Notes: generated by a model from the letters alone, not told the origin. A stretch of 64,000 nucleotides of DNA from Peromyscus leucopus (GCF_004664715.2 NC_051063.1:72092518-72156517); one strand, 5' to 3'. Counted from the stretch's first letter, positions 1 to 11,430 are shown. Numbers and translations: made by a program.

Positions 1-1771
1 CCCTGCTTTGTGGTAGGCTGCTCTGAGTCCCAGAGCTACCGGATTTGCTGCTATCGTGAACCTCTCTGTTGATGATGGATGACTTGGAAGGGCAGGGCTA
101 GAGGCAGAGAGCCGGACATGGGTTGGTTTTCCCAGCCTCTGGGCTAGGATCAAGTCTTTTGGGAGGCAAGCGGCTGAGCCGAGAAAGAAGTCAGGAGGGC
201 TTAGCGCCTCTGGAGGCATTTCTGAGTGAAAGACAGCTCGAAAATATGCCCACACATTCTTTGACACTTCCGAACGAGGTGGTGTTGATGTCTGCTCCCC
301 TTGGATTTGGGCCAATTCTCTCAGGAGGGAACACAGCAGAAGCAATAACCCTTAGAGGCTAGACCCTGGGTCACTCAGGACACTCCCCTTTGAAGCCCCG
401 AGTGTCCACTCAAAGAAAGCTGGCTGTGCCCACGTGACTGCATGCTGGAGGAACCGGGCTGCAGGGAGGCCTCATAGTCACGCCAGGGGTTCGCTCAGGT
501 CCCCACTGATGGTAGTGGTTTAGATGACTCATGAGGCTGGTTTTGGGGTCCCACCAGCTGGGGCCCCTACACTGTGGGGTAGCGACAAGCTCTGCCTTGC
601 CTGGATTCCTGGCCTGCAAGACATGACCCATAACTCACAGAGCAGCTGGTTCAGCCCAGGCTCTTATGGTGGGAAGTGAATGTACATAGGGAAAGTTCTG
701 GCACGAGAGGTCTGGGGGACTTGATGGCCTCTTAGACGTAAGAATGAGGAATAAAGGGCAAAGGGAGATGTCCCCATGTGATCCGCGTCTCACTGGCTGC
801 TGGCTACAGGGAAAGGGTAGAGGAGCTAGACAGTGGCAGCGAAGTCCCTGCTGGCTGCTCCTCAAACAGCCCCCGAGCCGAGCTGCCATTTACAGTCTGC
901 AGCCATTCCTGCTAAGTGGGGTTCTTAGCCTGGTTCCACTCAGCCTCACTGGGCCCCAGATCTCAGGCCGGCCTGTCCTGCCACAAACACCCAGCCCTTC
1001 TGACACCAGCACCGGGCACAAAGGCCTGTGTTCCCTATTATCTTATGGTGATTAAGAGTGGTTATACTCCCTCCCTACACTAGTCTCCACGAGCCAGGTT
1101 TCAGTTCCTCTGGCTGGGAGCCCCAGGGCCTACAGGCCTGATTTTAAGGAACTGTGAAGGTCCAGGCTACAGGCGTGATTGGGAGCTGCCTGCTGTGCTG
1201 TGCCCAGGACCACCTTATAGGGTGGAGTCTAGAGAGGGCATGCCTGGGCAGGGAGGGACCTCTGAGGGGCCAAGGGCAGCCTCTGGTCCTGCCATTGTTC
1301 CCCCCTGGTTCCTAGGGCTTGAGGCCCACAGCTGTAGGGCTGATGGGCCTCTGATGGCTGACATTTAAATGCCCGCTTCCAAGCTTTTCCAGATGGAGGG
1401 TGGCTCAGGGCAGTGAGTGGGGCTCTGGGATGTGTCCCTGTATCAGGACACAGGGTGGTTCCTTCACAGCCCTTTAATGCAGGGACATTTTGAGACGGTC
1501 ATGAGCCCAAGCCATGGTACCCCCAGTGTTGCTAACGTTATAAGTGTGTGAGACTAAGAACTTCTCAGATCCTGGGCTCAGCTTGGGGTGGTGACTGAGA
1601 TGGAGTGGGTTCAGGAATGTGGTAAGTGTCCACATACGTAAACTCTGACCTTGGCTTTAGAGACAGTGCCTCGGTGGCAAGATCCAATCACCCATGTCAG
1701 AGCCCCACTTGGCCTGTTGGGTATGGAAGTCTCTATGTGTGAAAGTGAGGTGTCTGTACCTCAGTGGTGCG

Positions 1772-1774
<3 letters not shown>
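1..1774. other. Single-copy DNA, no gene seen
   Basis: I see no repeat family, splice-bounded exon or RNA gene here. Reading frames on both strands are short and unlike any family I know. The sequence is moderately GC-rich and non-repetitive until the TG tract at 1775. Confidence 0.6.
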
Positions 1775-1825
<51 letters not shown>

Positions 1826-1828
1826 TGT
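1775..1828 (+). repeat. (GT)n microsatellite
   Basis: An uninterrupted GT run to about 1818 continues after one A interruption to 1828. Confidence 0.97.
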
Positions 1829-2099
1829 ACCTCTGTGTCTCTGAGTCTGTGGGTGTTAATATAGTTGTGTAAGATGTGACATGTACGTTCAGTGTGTCTG
1901 AACATCAGTGGGTCTTCTGTGTCTATATATATTACTGTGCATGTGGCATGTATTTATCAGTCCATGGGAGTCTGTGTTTGTATGTCAGCAAGGCTAAGTG
2001 TCTGTGTGTTAGTGAGACCATGAGTATTATTGCATGTGTGTGGGAGTATATATATGAGTTGCTGGGTGCTTGTATGTGTATATGTCAGTATACCTATAG

Positions 2100-2100
<1 letters not shown>
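1829..2100 (+). repeat. Degenerate TG-rich spacer between two GT tracts
   Basis: The stretch is rich in TGTG, GTCTGTG and TATATAT words and is strongly depleted of C. It looks like an older, decayed simple-repeat field linking the two pure GT tracts rather than coding DNA. Confidence 0.6.

Positions 2101-2149
<49 letters not shown>
2101..2149 (+). repeat. (TG)n microsatellite
   Basis: A pure TG run of 49 bases. Confidence 0.98.
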
Positions 2150-2151
<2 letters not shown>

Positions 2152-2289
2152 CTTTCTAAGAGTCCCTGAACCTGGGGAGGAAACATTTCTTGCTGTACTG
2201 ACCATCCTGTGGTCCTGGATGGTAGATGCCATGAGGCCATTCTGGAGGCAAGTTCCAGACGTGGCCAACTCTATCATTTCTACTCCTCA

Positions 2290-2400
2290 AGTGAGATGTG
2301 GCCGCCTTCATCTTTATTACTCAAGTGAGGCATGGGACCCCCTGAGGGCTCAGAAACTTACTGAGGACTCCCTATTGGTAAGTGGCCAATCTCGGTTCTA
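2290..2400 (+). repeat. Possible MIR relic
   Basis: The order of words resembles a decayed MIR: GGCTCAGAAACTTACTGAGG followed by GTAAGTGGCCAATCTCGG. The match is weak and short. Confidence 0.3.
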
Positions 2401-2919
2401 AATATGATTGCTTAGTCTCAGAGCTTTGGGCTTAGCCATACTCCAAACTCCAGCAACTCCAGGATCTGGGAAGTGTCCTGAGCATCCTCTCCAGGTCACA
2501 GGCAGGCTTGCTCCAGATTCCATCCAAGGGAATGACCCCCACTGTGTCTCCTTGTCCCTCATCAAGACCCAACAAGATGTTCCGTTTAGAGTCAGAAGTG
2601 CAGCATGGAGAGCTATTCCAGGGATCTGCACCCCCATAGGTGCTCAGACTGATATAGGACTACCACTGTGCCGACACAGACGCTGACTGAGGCTGGCTCA
2701 TTCAACAGCTGGTGGCAGGTCTCCTGTGAGCTTGAGACGGAGCTGTTACCTGTGTGGGTCTGGGCCTCTGGGCGCCTCCCCTGTGCTAACCCGGCAGGAG
2801 GGAGGTGACTGCTCATCCCATGATGTCACTGCCACTGAAATGTGCTTCAGGGAGAGTGGTGGATTTATTGCCAAAGTAATTTTAAATGAGATTAGGTGTC
2901 TAAATCAAATTTGCTGCTG

Positions 2920-2921
<2 letters not shown>
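2401..2921. other. Single-copy DNA
   Basis: No recognisable gene or repeat. The stretch ends in the TC tract. Confidence 0.5.

Positions 2922-2973
<52 letters not shown>
2922..2973 (+). repeat. (TC)n microsatellite
   Basis: A nearly pure 52-base CT run. It is a homopurine/homopyrimidine mirror repeat and could form triplex DNA. Confidence 0.98.
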
Positions 2974-2977
<4 letters not shown>

Positions 2978-3831
2978 TAGATCACTCTGACCAGCCTTGA
3001 GTCACAAAGGTAATTCAACCTCTCTTATTACTATTCAGTTGGTATTAGTAGGCACCACATGGCAGCGTGGGCCGTGCTTCTCTCTGTGATCATCCCAAGG
3101 GGTCTGGGAGAAGCTGTGGTGGCTGTAGAAGAGGTATCTGCCAGGGTCACATGCCAGCGACAGGGCAGGGCCATCCTCCAGGGCCAGTCTGCTCCCATCT
3201 GAGCCCCGTTCTCCCAGCTGCTGGCACCAGGAGTCACCCCTTTGGAAGTTGCTGGGGTTTTATGTCTCTATGCTTCCACTCGGCTCTTGTGTGGGAAGAG
3301 GAGGACGTTTTGGCACCAAGTTCACCCTGAACTTGAAACAGCAGGGTGGGAGGGAGGCTGTGAGGTAAAGCAGAAGCCAGCTGGTGAGATTTGCATTTGG
3401 GGGAGACGACACATGCTTTTGGTCTACACAGACCCCCAAATGTTTGAGACAGAGCCTAGGTAGCTCCTACCTGTGTGTCTGGTGTTCAGGTATACCAGGG
3501 TACCCTGAGTTTCTCCCTGATGGCTTTGGCTCCTGAGGTGGGGTGCTCATCCCTTGGTGCTTTCTCCTCTTAGCCCTGGACCCTCTCACCGCCAGGATAG
3601 TACCATTTTCCAGGCCAACCCATCTCTGATTCCTTCCCCTGAGGGAGGCTCAGCCAGACAGACTCTGTCCCATTGGGTGCTCACAGGTAGACATGTACTG
3701 GGCCTTTCAGGTCCCAGCTTGGCCTGTCTCCTCTTTATCATCCACCAGTAACTTGATTGAGGGAAACAAGACCAGGCAAGGTCTGCATGGGGAGCAATTT
3801 TACTTCTCAATTACTTAATTTCCTTGTCTAA

Positions 3832-3834
<3 letters not shown>
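2974..3834. other. Single-copy DNA
   Basis: No recognisable gene or interspersed repeat was seen on either strand. Confidence 0.5.
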
Positions 3835-3880
<46 letters not shown>

Positions 3881-3899
3881 CAGATAGACAGATAGATAG
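3835..3899 (+). repeat. (GATA)n microsatellite
   Basis: About sixteen GATA units, with GACA variants near the 3' end and a final GATAGG. The array also multiplies GATA-factor core motifs. Confidence 0.97.
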
Positions 3900-3985
3900 G
3901 TAAATAGGGTGTCCTGCTTCCCCTACTGCCCTGGAGTGGAAGCAAATGCTGGGTACTAGAGAGTTCTTCACTCACCGCAGGCACC

Positions 3986-4006
3986 CAGCCACCAGAGGGC
4001 ACCAGT
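3986..4006 (+). promoter_or_regulatory. Candidate CTCF-type motif
   Basis: The sequence CAGCCACCAGAGGGCACCAG closely follows the CTCF core pattern CCACNAGNGGGC. It lies in single-copy DNA, not in a SINE. Occupancy is unknown; a motif alone is weak evidence. Confidence 0.4.
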
Positions 4007-4569
4007 GAAGAATGAATCCCACAGGACCAGCTAGGAGGCCTCCCAGAGGCCAAGGAGAGAGTGGGTCCTGCTGGCCCTGTGGGATGTCTGGGGATAGGGC
4101 TGTCTCTCTTAGGGAGTATTATCCATTCTTGAGGAAAGATGGCATCTGTCTGCACCTTAGGTTCTGTCTTAGAGGAGGAATTACCACTTTTAGAAACGAA
4201 TCTCTGAGATGCAGAAGGTCACTTAGTGCCCTTCCCCACGGCGGCCACCCCATGGGGCCCTTGCCTGTCTTCAATGGTGTCTTCTCGCACCCATTGTTAC
4301 TATATGTGGCTTACTGCAGACTCCAAGGAAAAGTGTTTCTGGAGAGGATGGGCTGGAGGAATGTGTCCTAGTGACTCCCATGCTGTTCAGTCCCCTCCCC
4401 TCCCAAGCATTTCGGGACACCGACCTGGATAGGTATTGAGGTTTCTTAAAGCAGGGACTTTGGCAGGCATGGTGGAAGGTGAGAGGGTGCAGTGGCCTTT
4501 ATGGCGGCCACTGTACCATGCGTGAGCAACGGTGCCCTCTGACCATTGTGATCACTGGCTCAATCTCAC
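4007..4569. other. Single-copy DNA
   Basis: No recognisable gene or repeat was seen. Confidence 0.5.
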
Positions 4570-4690
4570 CATGCTCTGCAGCGTTGAACACAACTGCAAG
4601 TCGCCTGAAGAGCCAAGAAAGCTGAGGCTCTCAGAGGCCAAGTACTTCCTCAAGGTCAGGCAGATGGCAGTGTAGTCAGAACTCCTGCCC
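4570..4690 (+). repeat. MIR relic (tentative)
   Basis: Decayed MIR-type words occur in order: GAAAGCTGAGGCTCTCAGAG, AAGTACTTCCTCAAGGTCA, then GTCAGAACTCCTGCCC. This matches the MIR part covering aligned words for 'gaaactgaggc', 'ttgcccaaggtca' and 'ggaattcgaaccc'. Confidence 0.5.
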
Positions 4691-5246
4691 AGCCCATCTT
4701 ACTCTCGGGTGTTTGCCCCTAGAGAGTCCCCCTCTAGGCCAACGCAGATGTGTGTCTTCTGACTTTGCTCCTGAGGCTTCCTCGCAGACCAATGCTGAAC
4801 CTGCTCACAGCTTTCTCTGCACATTCTCTCCACGCCAGGCCTGGGATGGACATAGGATCCTATCCCTAGTGGAGCCTGTAGGCTAGGGATCAATTTGTCA
4901 CCGAGTCAAGATGATGGCCACCCCCGAGAGGTGGCACTAGACAGAGGGACATCTTCGATTGTCCCTGCTCCTGGCCTGGGGTTTGCACCCACCCCGTCCC
5001 ACCTAAGCTTCTCTCACCCAAAATCTTGGAGCATCTACTCACTTGACCACCTATATTTCACAGCCATCTTCCTGTCCCCAATTCCTGTCATCCCTGCAGC
5101 TGGACTGAATGCTATCAGGAGGGGCTAGCTGTAGGTCCCTGTTGACACATGCCCTTTTGATTTCAGAAACAAAACTCACCCATGAGCCTGTCTCCAGGGA
5201 CAGGAACAATACTGTTCCTGTGTGGTGGTAGACTCTCTGTCGTCCG
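4691..5246. other. Single-copy DNA
   Basis: No recognisable gene or repeat was seen. Confidence 0.5.
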
Positions 5247-5268
5247 TCCCCCACCCCCCCCCACCCCC

Positions 5269-5310
<42 letters not shown>
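5247..5310 (+). repeat. C-rich tract followed by (GT)n
   Basis: Two C runs separated by single A residues lead directly into a 40-base GT run. The GT run abuts a minus-strand SINE and probably grew from its CA-rich tail. Confidence 0.9.
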
Positions 5311-5311
<1 letters not shown>

Positions 5312-5608
5312 GGTTCAGGTATGTGTCTATGTGTGGAGGCCAGAAATCAACCTCAGGTACTATTCCTCAGGAGCTGTCTACCTTGTTTTTGAGACAAGGG
5401 CTCTCACTGTCCTGAGCTGTCTGATTATGTTAGGTTGGCTAGACGCTAAGACCCAGAGATCTGCCTGTCTCTGCCTGTCCCTGCCTGTCCTGAGATTACA
5501 AGTATATGCCACCCTGCCCATTCTTTTTTAGGTCGGTTCCAGGGATTGAACTCAGGTCCTCTTGCCTGCGTGGCTATCACTTAACTTGCTGAGCCACCTC
5601 CTTAGCCC
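5312..5608 (-). repeat. Long B2/B4-like SINE
   Basis: On the minus strand the element starts with a tRNA-like head (5608 downward, GGGCTAAGGAGGTGGCTCAG) and a decayed box-B-like segment. A B1-like middle follows, then a tail ending in CA repeats. The same architecture recurs at 12094, 19385, 28322, 32523 and 34885. The exact subfamily name is not assigned. Confidence 0.75.
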
Positions 5609-6319
5609 ATGATATGGTCTTGAGTAAGTAGACTCACCCTTGGGTATCAGACCATCGGTAGTCATGAGATTTATTGAATCAATTTCCAGGTTAATGAGAA
5701 GAATGACGGGCCTAGTGGCTGGTGCCTCGCAGGAGCTCTCCAGGGCTTGGCTTTGACTGAGGCCTCATCCTAGGGAGGCTAAGCTGTCAGCCCAGCTCCC
5801 ATCTTTTCAAGCATCCGGGGGCACCTTTCATTTCCACTGTCAGGATCTGACATGTTCTATCTCGAAGCGAAAGCCTACAAGAATGCAACTTCTTTGACAC
5901 CAGACACGGCCGGTAATTTGGGGAAACACATCTCAATTTCCAGATGGATTACGATCGTGCAAATATTTGGAGAGTCATTTCGTCTTTCAACATGGCTGGA
6001 AGGGGAAAGCTGGACTCCACGGAGCTGCATGTTAGAAATAGCCATGTGACCATGTGTTCCTCTGGAATCATGTTCTGAACACCTGCTATGTGCCCGAGAG
6101 GCAGTTGCGGGTGGGACAGAGACTGGATGATATTGGGACACTTTTGCAGTCCGGGACTGGCCAAAGACTCCTGCATCCAGGCCCAGCTGGGCCCTTCCTG
6201 TAATGCTAATGCTGCCTGCAGTGGGACTGGTGGGGGGGGAAAGATTCAGCAACTGTCCTACAGCACAGCTCACAGCCTGCCCTCCAGCTGGGAATGTTCC
6301 CCTGGGAAGGGTCTGAAAG
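5609..6319. other. Single-copy DNA
   Basis: No gene or repeat was recognised. The stretch contains a short MIR-like phrase near 6075 (ACACCTGCTATGTGCC) that is too short to call. Confidence 0.45.
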
Positions 6320-6343
6320 AGAGTGGTTAAGAATCTGGATTCA

Positions 6344-6577
6344 CTGGGCTAGAGAGATGGTTCAGGTGTTTAGAGTGCTTGCTGCTCTTGCAGAGGACTG
6401 GAGTTAAATTCCTAGCACCCGCATTGGTTAACTCACAACCACCTGTAACTCCTGCTTCAGGGGATCCAATGCCCTATTCTGGACTCAGTGGGCAACTCCA
6501 TTCACATATGCCCATTACCCCCACACAGACATGCATGCATACTTATAATTAAGAGGAAAATAAATCTTTAAAAAAGG
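6344..6577 (+). repeat. B2/B3-type SINE with target duplication
   Basis: The head is GGGCTAGAGAGATGGTTCAG, with a decayed tRNA-like promoter, and the end is AAATAAATCTTTAAAAAA. It is flanked by a 13-bp duplication, GAATCTGGATTCA at 6331-6343 and GAATCTAGATTCA at 6578-6590, with one mismatch. Confidence 0.9.
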
Positions 6578-6657
6578 GAATCTAGATTCAAGCCGCAGCC
6601 CCTGCCATACCCTGACGGGTCTGGGGCAAGCTCCTTAATCTCACTGAACCTCAGTTT

Positions 6658-6768
6658 AGAAGAGGTTATAGTCACCTCATAAAGGTGTGTTAGCGGGCAC
6701 ACAGCAGGCACCCAGAAGAGGTTACAGTCACGTCACAAAGGAGCGTGGAGCAGGCACACACTGTGCTC
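6658..6768 (+). repeat. 56-bp tandem duplication inside the MIR
   Basis: Two adjacent copies begin AGAAGAGGTTATAGTCAC (6658) and AGAAGAGGTTACAGTCAC (6714). Both continue through ACAAAGG/ATAAAGG and AGCAGGCAC words, with several mismatches and a small gap. Confidence 0.75.
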
Positions 6769-6785
6769 ACAATTACTGCTGTTAG

Positions 6786-7765
6786 GATCGGTTACACCTC
6801 TGCACTGTGGGCTGAACCCTAGGTTCCCTAGAGTCCCCAGTTCTGATCCTGCTGGGCCTATCCCAGAGGTTCCACTGGCCCTTGCTGTGTGCAGACGCTC
6901 TCCCCACTGAGGGCCTTTTGCTGCCCCATGACCCCAACAAGGCTGCCCATGAAGGCCATGCCTACAGACCACCAGCCAATAAACCCTTCACTGTGCTCTG
7001 GTTTCTTTGCAGGCTGGGGGTGGGAAGAAGCTGTCTCTCTTCGCATTTGCATCACTGCTGAGTCAGGGGCCTTGGAAGAGACTCCAGAAAGCCCTGGTAC
7101 TGGCTTCACTTTCATTTCTTCTTGTTGGCCTGCCCGCTGCTGAAGCACACAGGCATTGCTTTCCTGAAGGGCGGGCCTCTGGTCCTCGGTTCTGATGCCC
7201 GAAGAGCTATCCAGGCGTGTGGCACCTGCTGGCAGCCGTCCTCTGAAAACATTGGTGGGGACCCTAACGGGGCCAGGGCACTGCCAGCGCCCCCCCACTT
7301 GTCTCTTCTTTTACTGTATTGCAAAGATACTGGTGACCTCTCCCCTCCCCCCATTTGCAGGCTGGAGCTGAACACAGCAGGTCAGTTTCCAAGTCCAGCG
7401 AGGGAGTGCAGCCCCCGGGTCCCAAACCCACACTCTTGTCTGGCCGGCTTCTTTTGAGAGCAGGAGGAATGTGTGGTGTGGATGGACCTAGAGATGACTT
7501 CCTGTGAACTGGGAGGTACTGTCCCGGGGTTGTCCCCTGCCACTGTCCCGTTCACTGTGTGAGAAGAGCCAGGCCCCAGAAACACCTCCTGCTCACTAAG
7601 TCCTCTCATTATCCCTCCACCACCTTCTCTCAAGACCTCCATGAGACAGGGGGATCCCCCGCGCTTCCTTCAGGCCCAAGCCAGGGGCACGGTGTCCACA
7701 GCCAGCGTGAACTGTTAGGCTGGCGGTGCCTTCCTGCTGTGGGGTTGCAGTTTTGCCTTTTAAAA
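6786..7765. other. Single-copy DNA
   Basis: No recognisable gene or repeat. The longest frames here overlap one another on both strands and show no domain. Confidence 0.5.
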
Positions 7766-7915
7766 AAGCCTTTTCTTTTCTTTTTTTTTTTTCTATCAAA
7801 CTCATGAATAAGTACAATTGTATTTTGTTGTAAACTTTAAACAGCTTAAAACACATAAAAACAGAAAACACTCATTTCCCAAATCCCAGCTCTCCCAGTT
7901 TGTCCCGCTCCCCCT
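7766..7915 (+). repeat. Possible ancient LINE relic
   Basis: A T-rich run is followed by an A/T-rich stretch (AATAAGTACAATTGTATTTT ... AAAACACATAAAAACAG) and then a C-rich stretch. This order resembles old mammalian L1 3' regions. The call is tentative. Confidence 0.25.
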
Positions 7916-7950
7916 CCTCCCCTGCCTAGTTCCCAGTGAATTTCACACGC

Positions 7951-8015
7951 TAGAGGTGGAGGCAGGAGGGTCAGAAGTTCAAGGACAGCCCTGCTCTGTA
8001 CCAGGAGCAGAAGTG
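7951..8015 (+). repeat. Short B1-related relic
   Basis: The segment GGAGGCAGGAGGGTCAGAAG followed by TTCAAGGACAGCCCTG matches the centre of a B1/B4 element. Both ends are missing. Confidence 0.45.
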
Positions 8016-8049
8016 AGCCACGCTCCTTCACTGCAGGCTTAAATAAAAA

Positions 8050-8345
8050 TGGTAAGAATCTGCCCACGGGAAAAGGTTGGAATTTTATTTGAAGTTCAAA
8101 TCCATTTTGTTCCATGGGCTGGTGCCATTTCCTGCTGTCTTGATCTGCTGCTGGCTCCTTGGTAATTCTGTAAACGGTGGCTGTGGAGGATGACAGGCGG
8201 ATGGATGGGAACCCGGTCTGGTAGAGTGGTGCCTGAGGGGGATGGCCATTGTCTGTAATTGATTTCTCCTAATTGGGTTCAGAGCCAACATCGTTTTAAG
8301 ACGGAAAAAAGGATCGTAGCTGCCGAGAATGGGCTCTTTCACCCC
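8050..8345. promoter_or_regulatory. Candidate conserved non-coding island
   Basis: This is single-copy sequence without repeat words, with clustered homeodomain-like sites (GGTAATTCTG at ~8161, GTAATTGATTTC and CTAATTGGG at 8256-8280). The composition resembles many developmental enhancers. Conservation cannot be tested here. Confidence 0.25.
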
Positions 8346-8917
8346 AAGCACGCAGATGGAGAAATAGAGAGAGGGAGAATGGGAGGTACCTGAGACGGGG
8401 AGTTACCTGTTGGGGGGGGGCAGAGAGGTACAAGCTGAGCAGTGCCTGGAGTGAGATGGCCTGGCCTGTGGGTCATGTCTTAATGGGTCACATCACATTG
8501 GATGTGCTGAAATGGGTTCAGCTTCTTCGTGTATGCAAGGAAGGGATGGAGAAAGAGGGTCCCAGCTGACTTTGAGCACCCCCTGCTCCCTGGAGTTAAG
8601 CTGGTTGCTCCTTCTTCCTGGAAGCTGTCATTGCATGTGTGTCCTAAGCCAAGGCTTGCCGCCTTAGCCTCCCTGGGGCCTCCCTCAGAGAGGGGGCAAT
8701 GGACACAAACAATGGGACCCCATGCATTGCCAAGTTCGAGTTACCGATGCCCTTACACACTTCCATCTCTCTTTAGATCTCTTAGACCCTCATCCCGAAG
8801 GGACCGAGGACCAGCTTGCACCCAAGCTGCCTGAGGGATACTGGCAGCAGAAGCTTCCTCTACCTCTGTGGGCAACAGAAAAGGCCATGGTGTGGGGGAT
8901 GGGGACAGAGGCTCTGA
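8346..8917. other. Single-copy DNA
   Basis: No gene or interspersed repeat was recognised. A short G run lies at 8412-8420. Confidence 0.5.
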
Positions 8918-9052
8918 TCCCAGTCCTGACTAGCTGGTCCTTGGGCCTGAACCTCCTCGACTGTAAATGGGAAAAACAAGGCTCTCCAACATCCGTTCAT
9001 TATGAATTAACTGTATACAAACCCATCCGGTCCCTGGCTTGTGGCGAGTTCA
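8918..9052 (+). repeat. MIR relic
   Basis: MIR-order words are visible: CTGACTAGCTGGTCCTTGGG, CCTGAACCTCCTCGACTG, then TAAATGGGAAAAACAAGG. These correspond to the conserved 'cctcagtttcctcatctgtaaaatgggg' region. Confidence 0.6.
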
Positions 9053-10409
9053 CCTTAAGAATCTTACTTCTCTAAGAGTGTGGAGAAGTGGGTGTTGGGC
9101 TCTGAAGGCCACAACAGCACCCCTCCTGCCTCACTAGGGTGGCTGTGTGAGCATAGATCTCACGGAAGGACTTTGCCATCCTGGAGCAGGTCAAGTACAG
9201 GAGATATAACGTTCAAGTTCACCTCCATCCAGACATGTTTGCAGGTCCTTAGAGATGCAGGGTACTGAGCATGGTGAAGAGACTCCTAAAACACAGATTA
9301 AATTGACTTTCTGTACTCGATGGCGTGAGGGGACACAGTGACAGGGGCAGTCCAGGGTATGTCCAGAAGTACTGGCTCCCACAGGGCTCAGATGCCAAGA
9401 CATTGCTGCCAGGGTGCAGACCTGGGCAGACTCTGGGACTAATGTTTCCCGTTTTGATTCCTTTAAGTGTGTTCAATTACCCACTGAGCCTCAATCTGTA
9501 GGGCACCTGAAGGGATCGTGGAGTACTGGGTAGTGAACTTCAAGGCAGATCTGCTTATTTGGGGTCATCCCTGAAGGCATTAGGAAACTTCCCTTTTGAA
9601 TGGGGTGGTGTGGCCCTTGTTTTAGAGTTCCAATCCCCTCTTTGAGAAACAGAGAGACCCTGCTTGCATACTTCCTAGGGCTGTAGAGCAAGCTATGTGC
9701 TTTGAACATCTGGTCCCTTTCCCTCTTTCCCATCTCTTCCCTTCATCATCTCTCAATGAGCTTAGGCTGAGCTGATCAGAATTTCCTGACCCAGGGCATG
9801 CTGGGAAGCCAAGATGGCTGCCCTGGGTGGGATATTGTCTCTAAGGCTGGTATGAAGCAGTAGCTCTTCCTTCTCTTGCCATGTTGGATCATCAAGCATT
9901 TTTCCTAACTTTTTTTTCAAGCCCTTGCCAGCTTCTGCCGGCCCACTGACTGTCCACATGGAGGGATGGAGTGACTGCTTCGTCCAAGCCATGAACCCTA
10001 AGTCTGTATCCTGAAAGCTTGGAACATGGACACAGGTTTGGGATGGCTGGGTGAGTGGCCCAGCAATACAAGGCTGCTGTGTGTTGCAAGAGCCACGGCC
10101 TTCATTGCGGTGACCTGCCCGGTCTCTCTAACTGACAAATCAGGTAAGTGGACTTGCAGCCAACAGAGGATTTTGCCAGAGGGTTTTGCTGGTGGATGCT
10201 GGATCAACCTCAGGTGTCCCTCTGCATTCTGTTGGTCAGGTCATTTCCCAGTTTCTCCCTGGAGACACACCCAGCTGGGATTTTCCATCTACCCTGCTAG
10301 CTCTTGAGTTATAACATGCCACTCACAAATAAAAAAGTTCTGATGCTTGCCCATGGTTCCATTTTTCCTCTTCTTTCTGGGGAATGGGAAGAGGAACCGT
10401 GGACTAATC
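9053..10409. other. Single-copy DNA
   Basis: No gene or repeat was recognised. A YY1-like word (CCAAGATGGCTGCC, ~9809-9822) is present but isolated. Confidence 0.5.
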
Positions 10410-10580
10410 AGACAGAGCTTGAATCTCATGGGCAAATCAGATGAGGTTAGAATCCCAGCCTGCTGTTCTTTTCTTGGCTGAGAGGCCCAAGACAATTCAC
10501 TACCGCTATGTGACTCATGCCTCTTATTGGAAAATCAAGGCTAAATGAGTTGCTACATCTGGCGTAAAGTAAACACCCAG
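10410..10580 (+). repeat. MIR relic
   Basis: Decayed MIR words occur in order: GAGGTTAGAATCCCAGCC, GACAATTCACTACCGC, ATTGGAAAATCAAGGC and CTAAATGAGTTGC. Confidence 0.5.
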
Positions 10581-11430
10581 GACACGACACCCCAGAGGAC
10601 AGCTAGCAATCCCTGCACCCAAGTCCTATTTACAACTTGTCCTTTGGATGGAGGAGGTAAAAGGGGCAGAGGCTCAGGTCAGACCCAGTGTCCAGGAAGC
10701 CCTGCAGGGGAGGGCGAAGCTGTGGGAAATAAGCCTAGCCCAGTGATGAGGGACAGGGCATGGGAAGTAGGGATTGTCATCCTAGGCCAGGCCTGCACAG
10801 GAAGACAGGGGCTCTGGAGAGGACTTGGGAACCTTACCCTCAAACCCTTGGTCTTAGACTGGGAGCACATTTAACAGGTGTGCCCTCTTCTATGAAGTAG
10901 TATATCTAATGGCCTTCTCCCCGGGTAGGGGTGGGCACAGCATGGTAATGCCTGAGCCCAGTGCAAAGAAGCTATGCTTTTACCAACTTGCCTCTCATAG
11001 TGAGAATCAGAGGCTTTTCTGGCTTGGTGGCTTTCCGAGTCAGGTAAAGACAGACAGGACAAGGACAAAGGCCCCTCTCTGAGGAGCTGAGGCCTTGGGC
11101 CTGGCACCCAGCACGCACTGCTGGCCATGCTGTGCATCCTGAGTTGTGGTCATGTCTGTCTAGAGAGAAGATCAGCCTTTTCTAAGTTTCCCTAACCCAA
11201 GAATGTCTGCCTACTCAGCTGCATATTCACAGAGCTGCATTGTTGGTGTGCACTTTGGCACCATGCCATGGCCAGAGGTTTGATCCTCTTACCCCTTAGC
11301 AGTCATGCCCCACTGCTTAGCTGCTCTTCACTTGAGGGGCTGGGGTCATGTTCTAGCTTTCCTCTTATTTGTCCAGGTAGGTATGCAGAAGAAAGTGCTT
11401 TCTTCTGTACATCCGTTTAAGGGAATGGGA
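10581..11430. other. Single-copy DNA
   Basis: No recognisable gene or repeat was seen. Confidence 0.5.

Larger units (their letters stand above)
6320..6785 (+). repeat. MIR relic interrupted by a B2-type SINE
   Basis: A MIR start (AGTGGTTAAGAATCTGG) lies left of the SINE, and the MIR continuation lies right of it: GGGGCAAGCTCCTTAATC, then CTGAACCTCAGTTTAG. The end resembles the MIR 3' part near 6770. The SINE therefore inserted into an ancient MIR. Confidence 0.7.

Noticed and set aside
1651..2401. Frames encoding long Val-Cys or Thr-His repeats.
   Set aside because: They are translations of GT/AC microsatellites. The same applies at 5182, 14496-15135, 28348, 40093-40562, 59392-59683 and 62579.
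9780..9830. YY1-like CCAAGATGGCTGCC with a nearby GGGAAG, suggesting a promoter.
   Set aside because: A single motif with no CpG enrichment or transcript-like sequence downstream.
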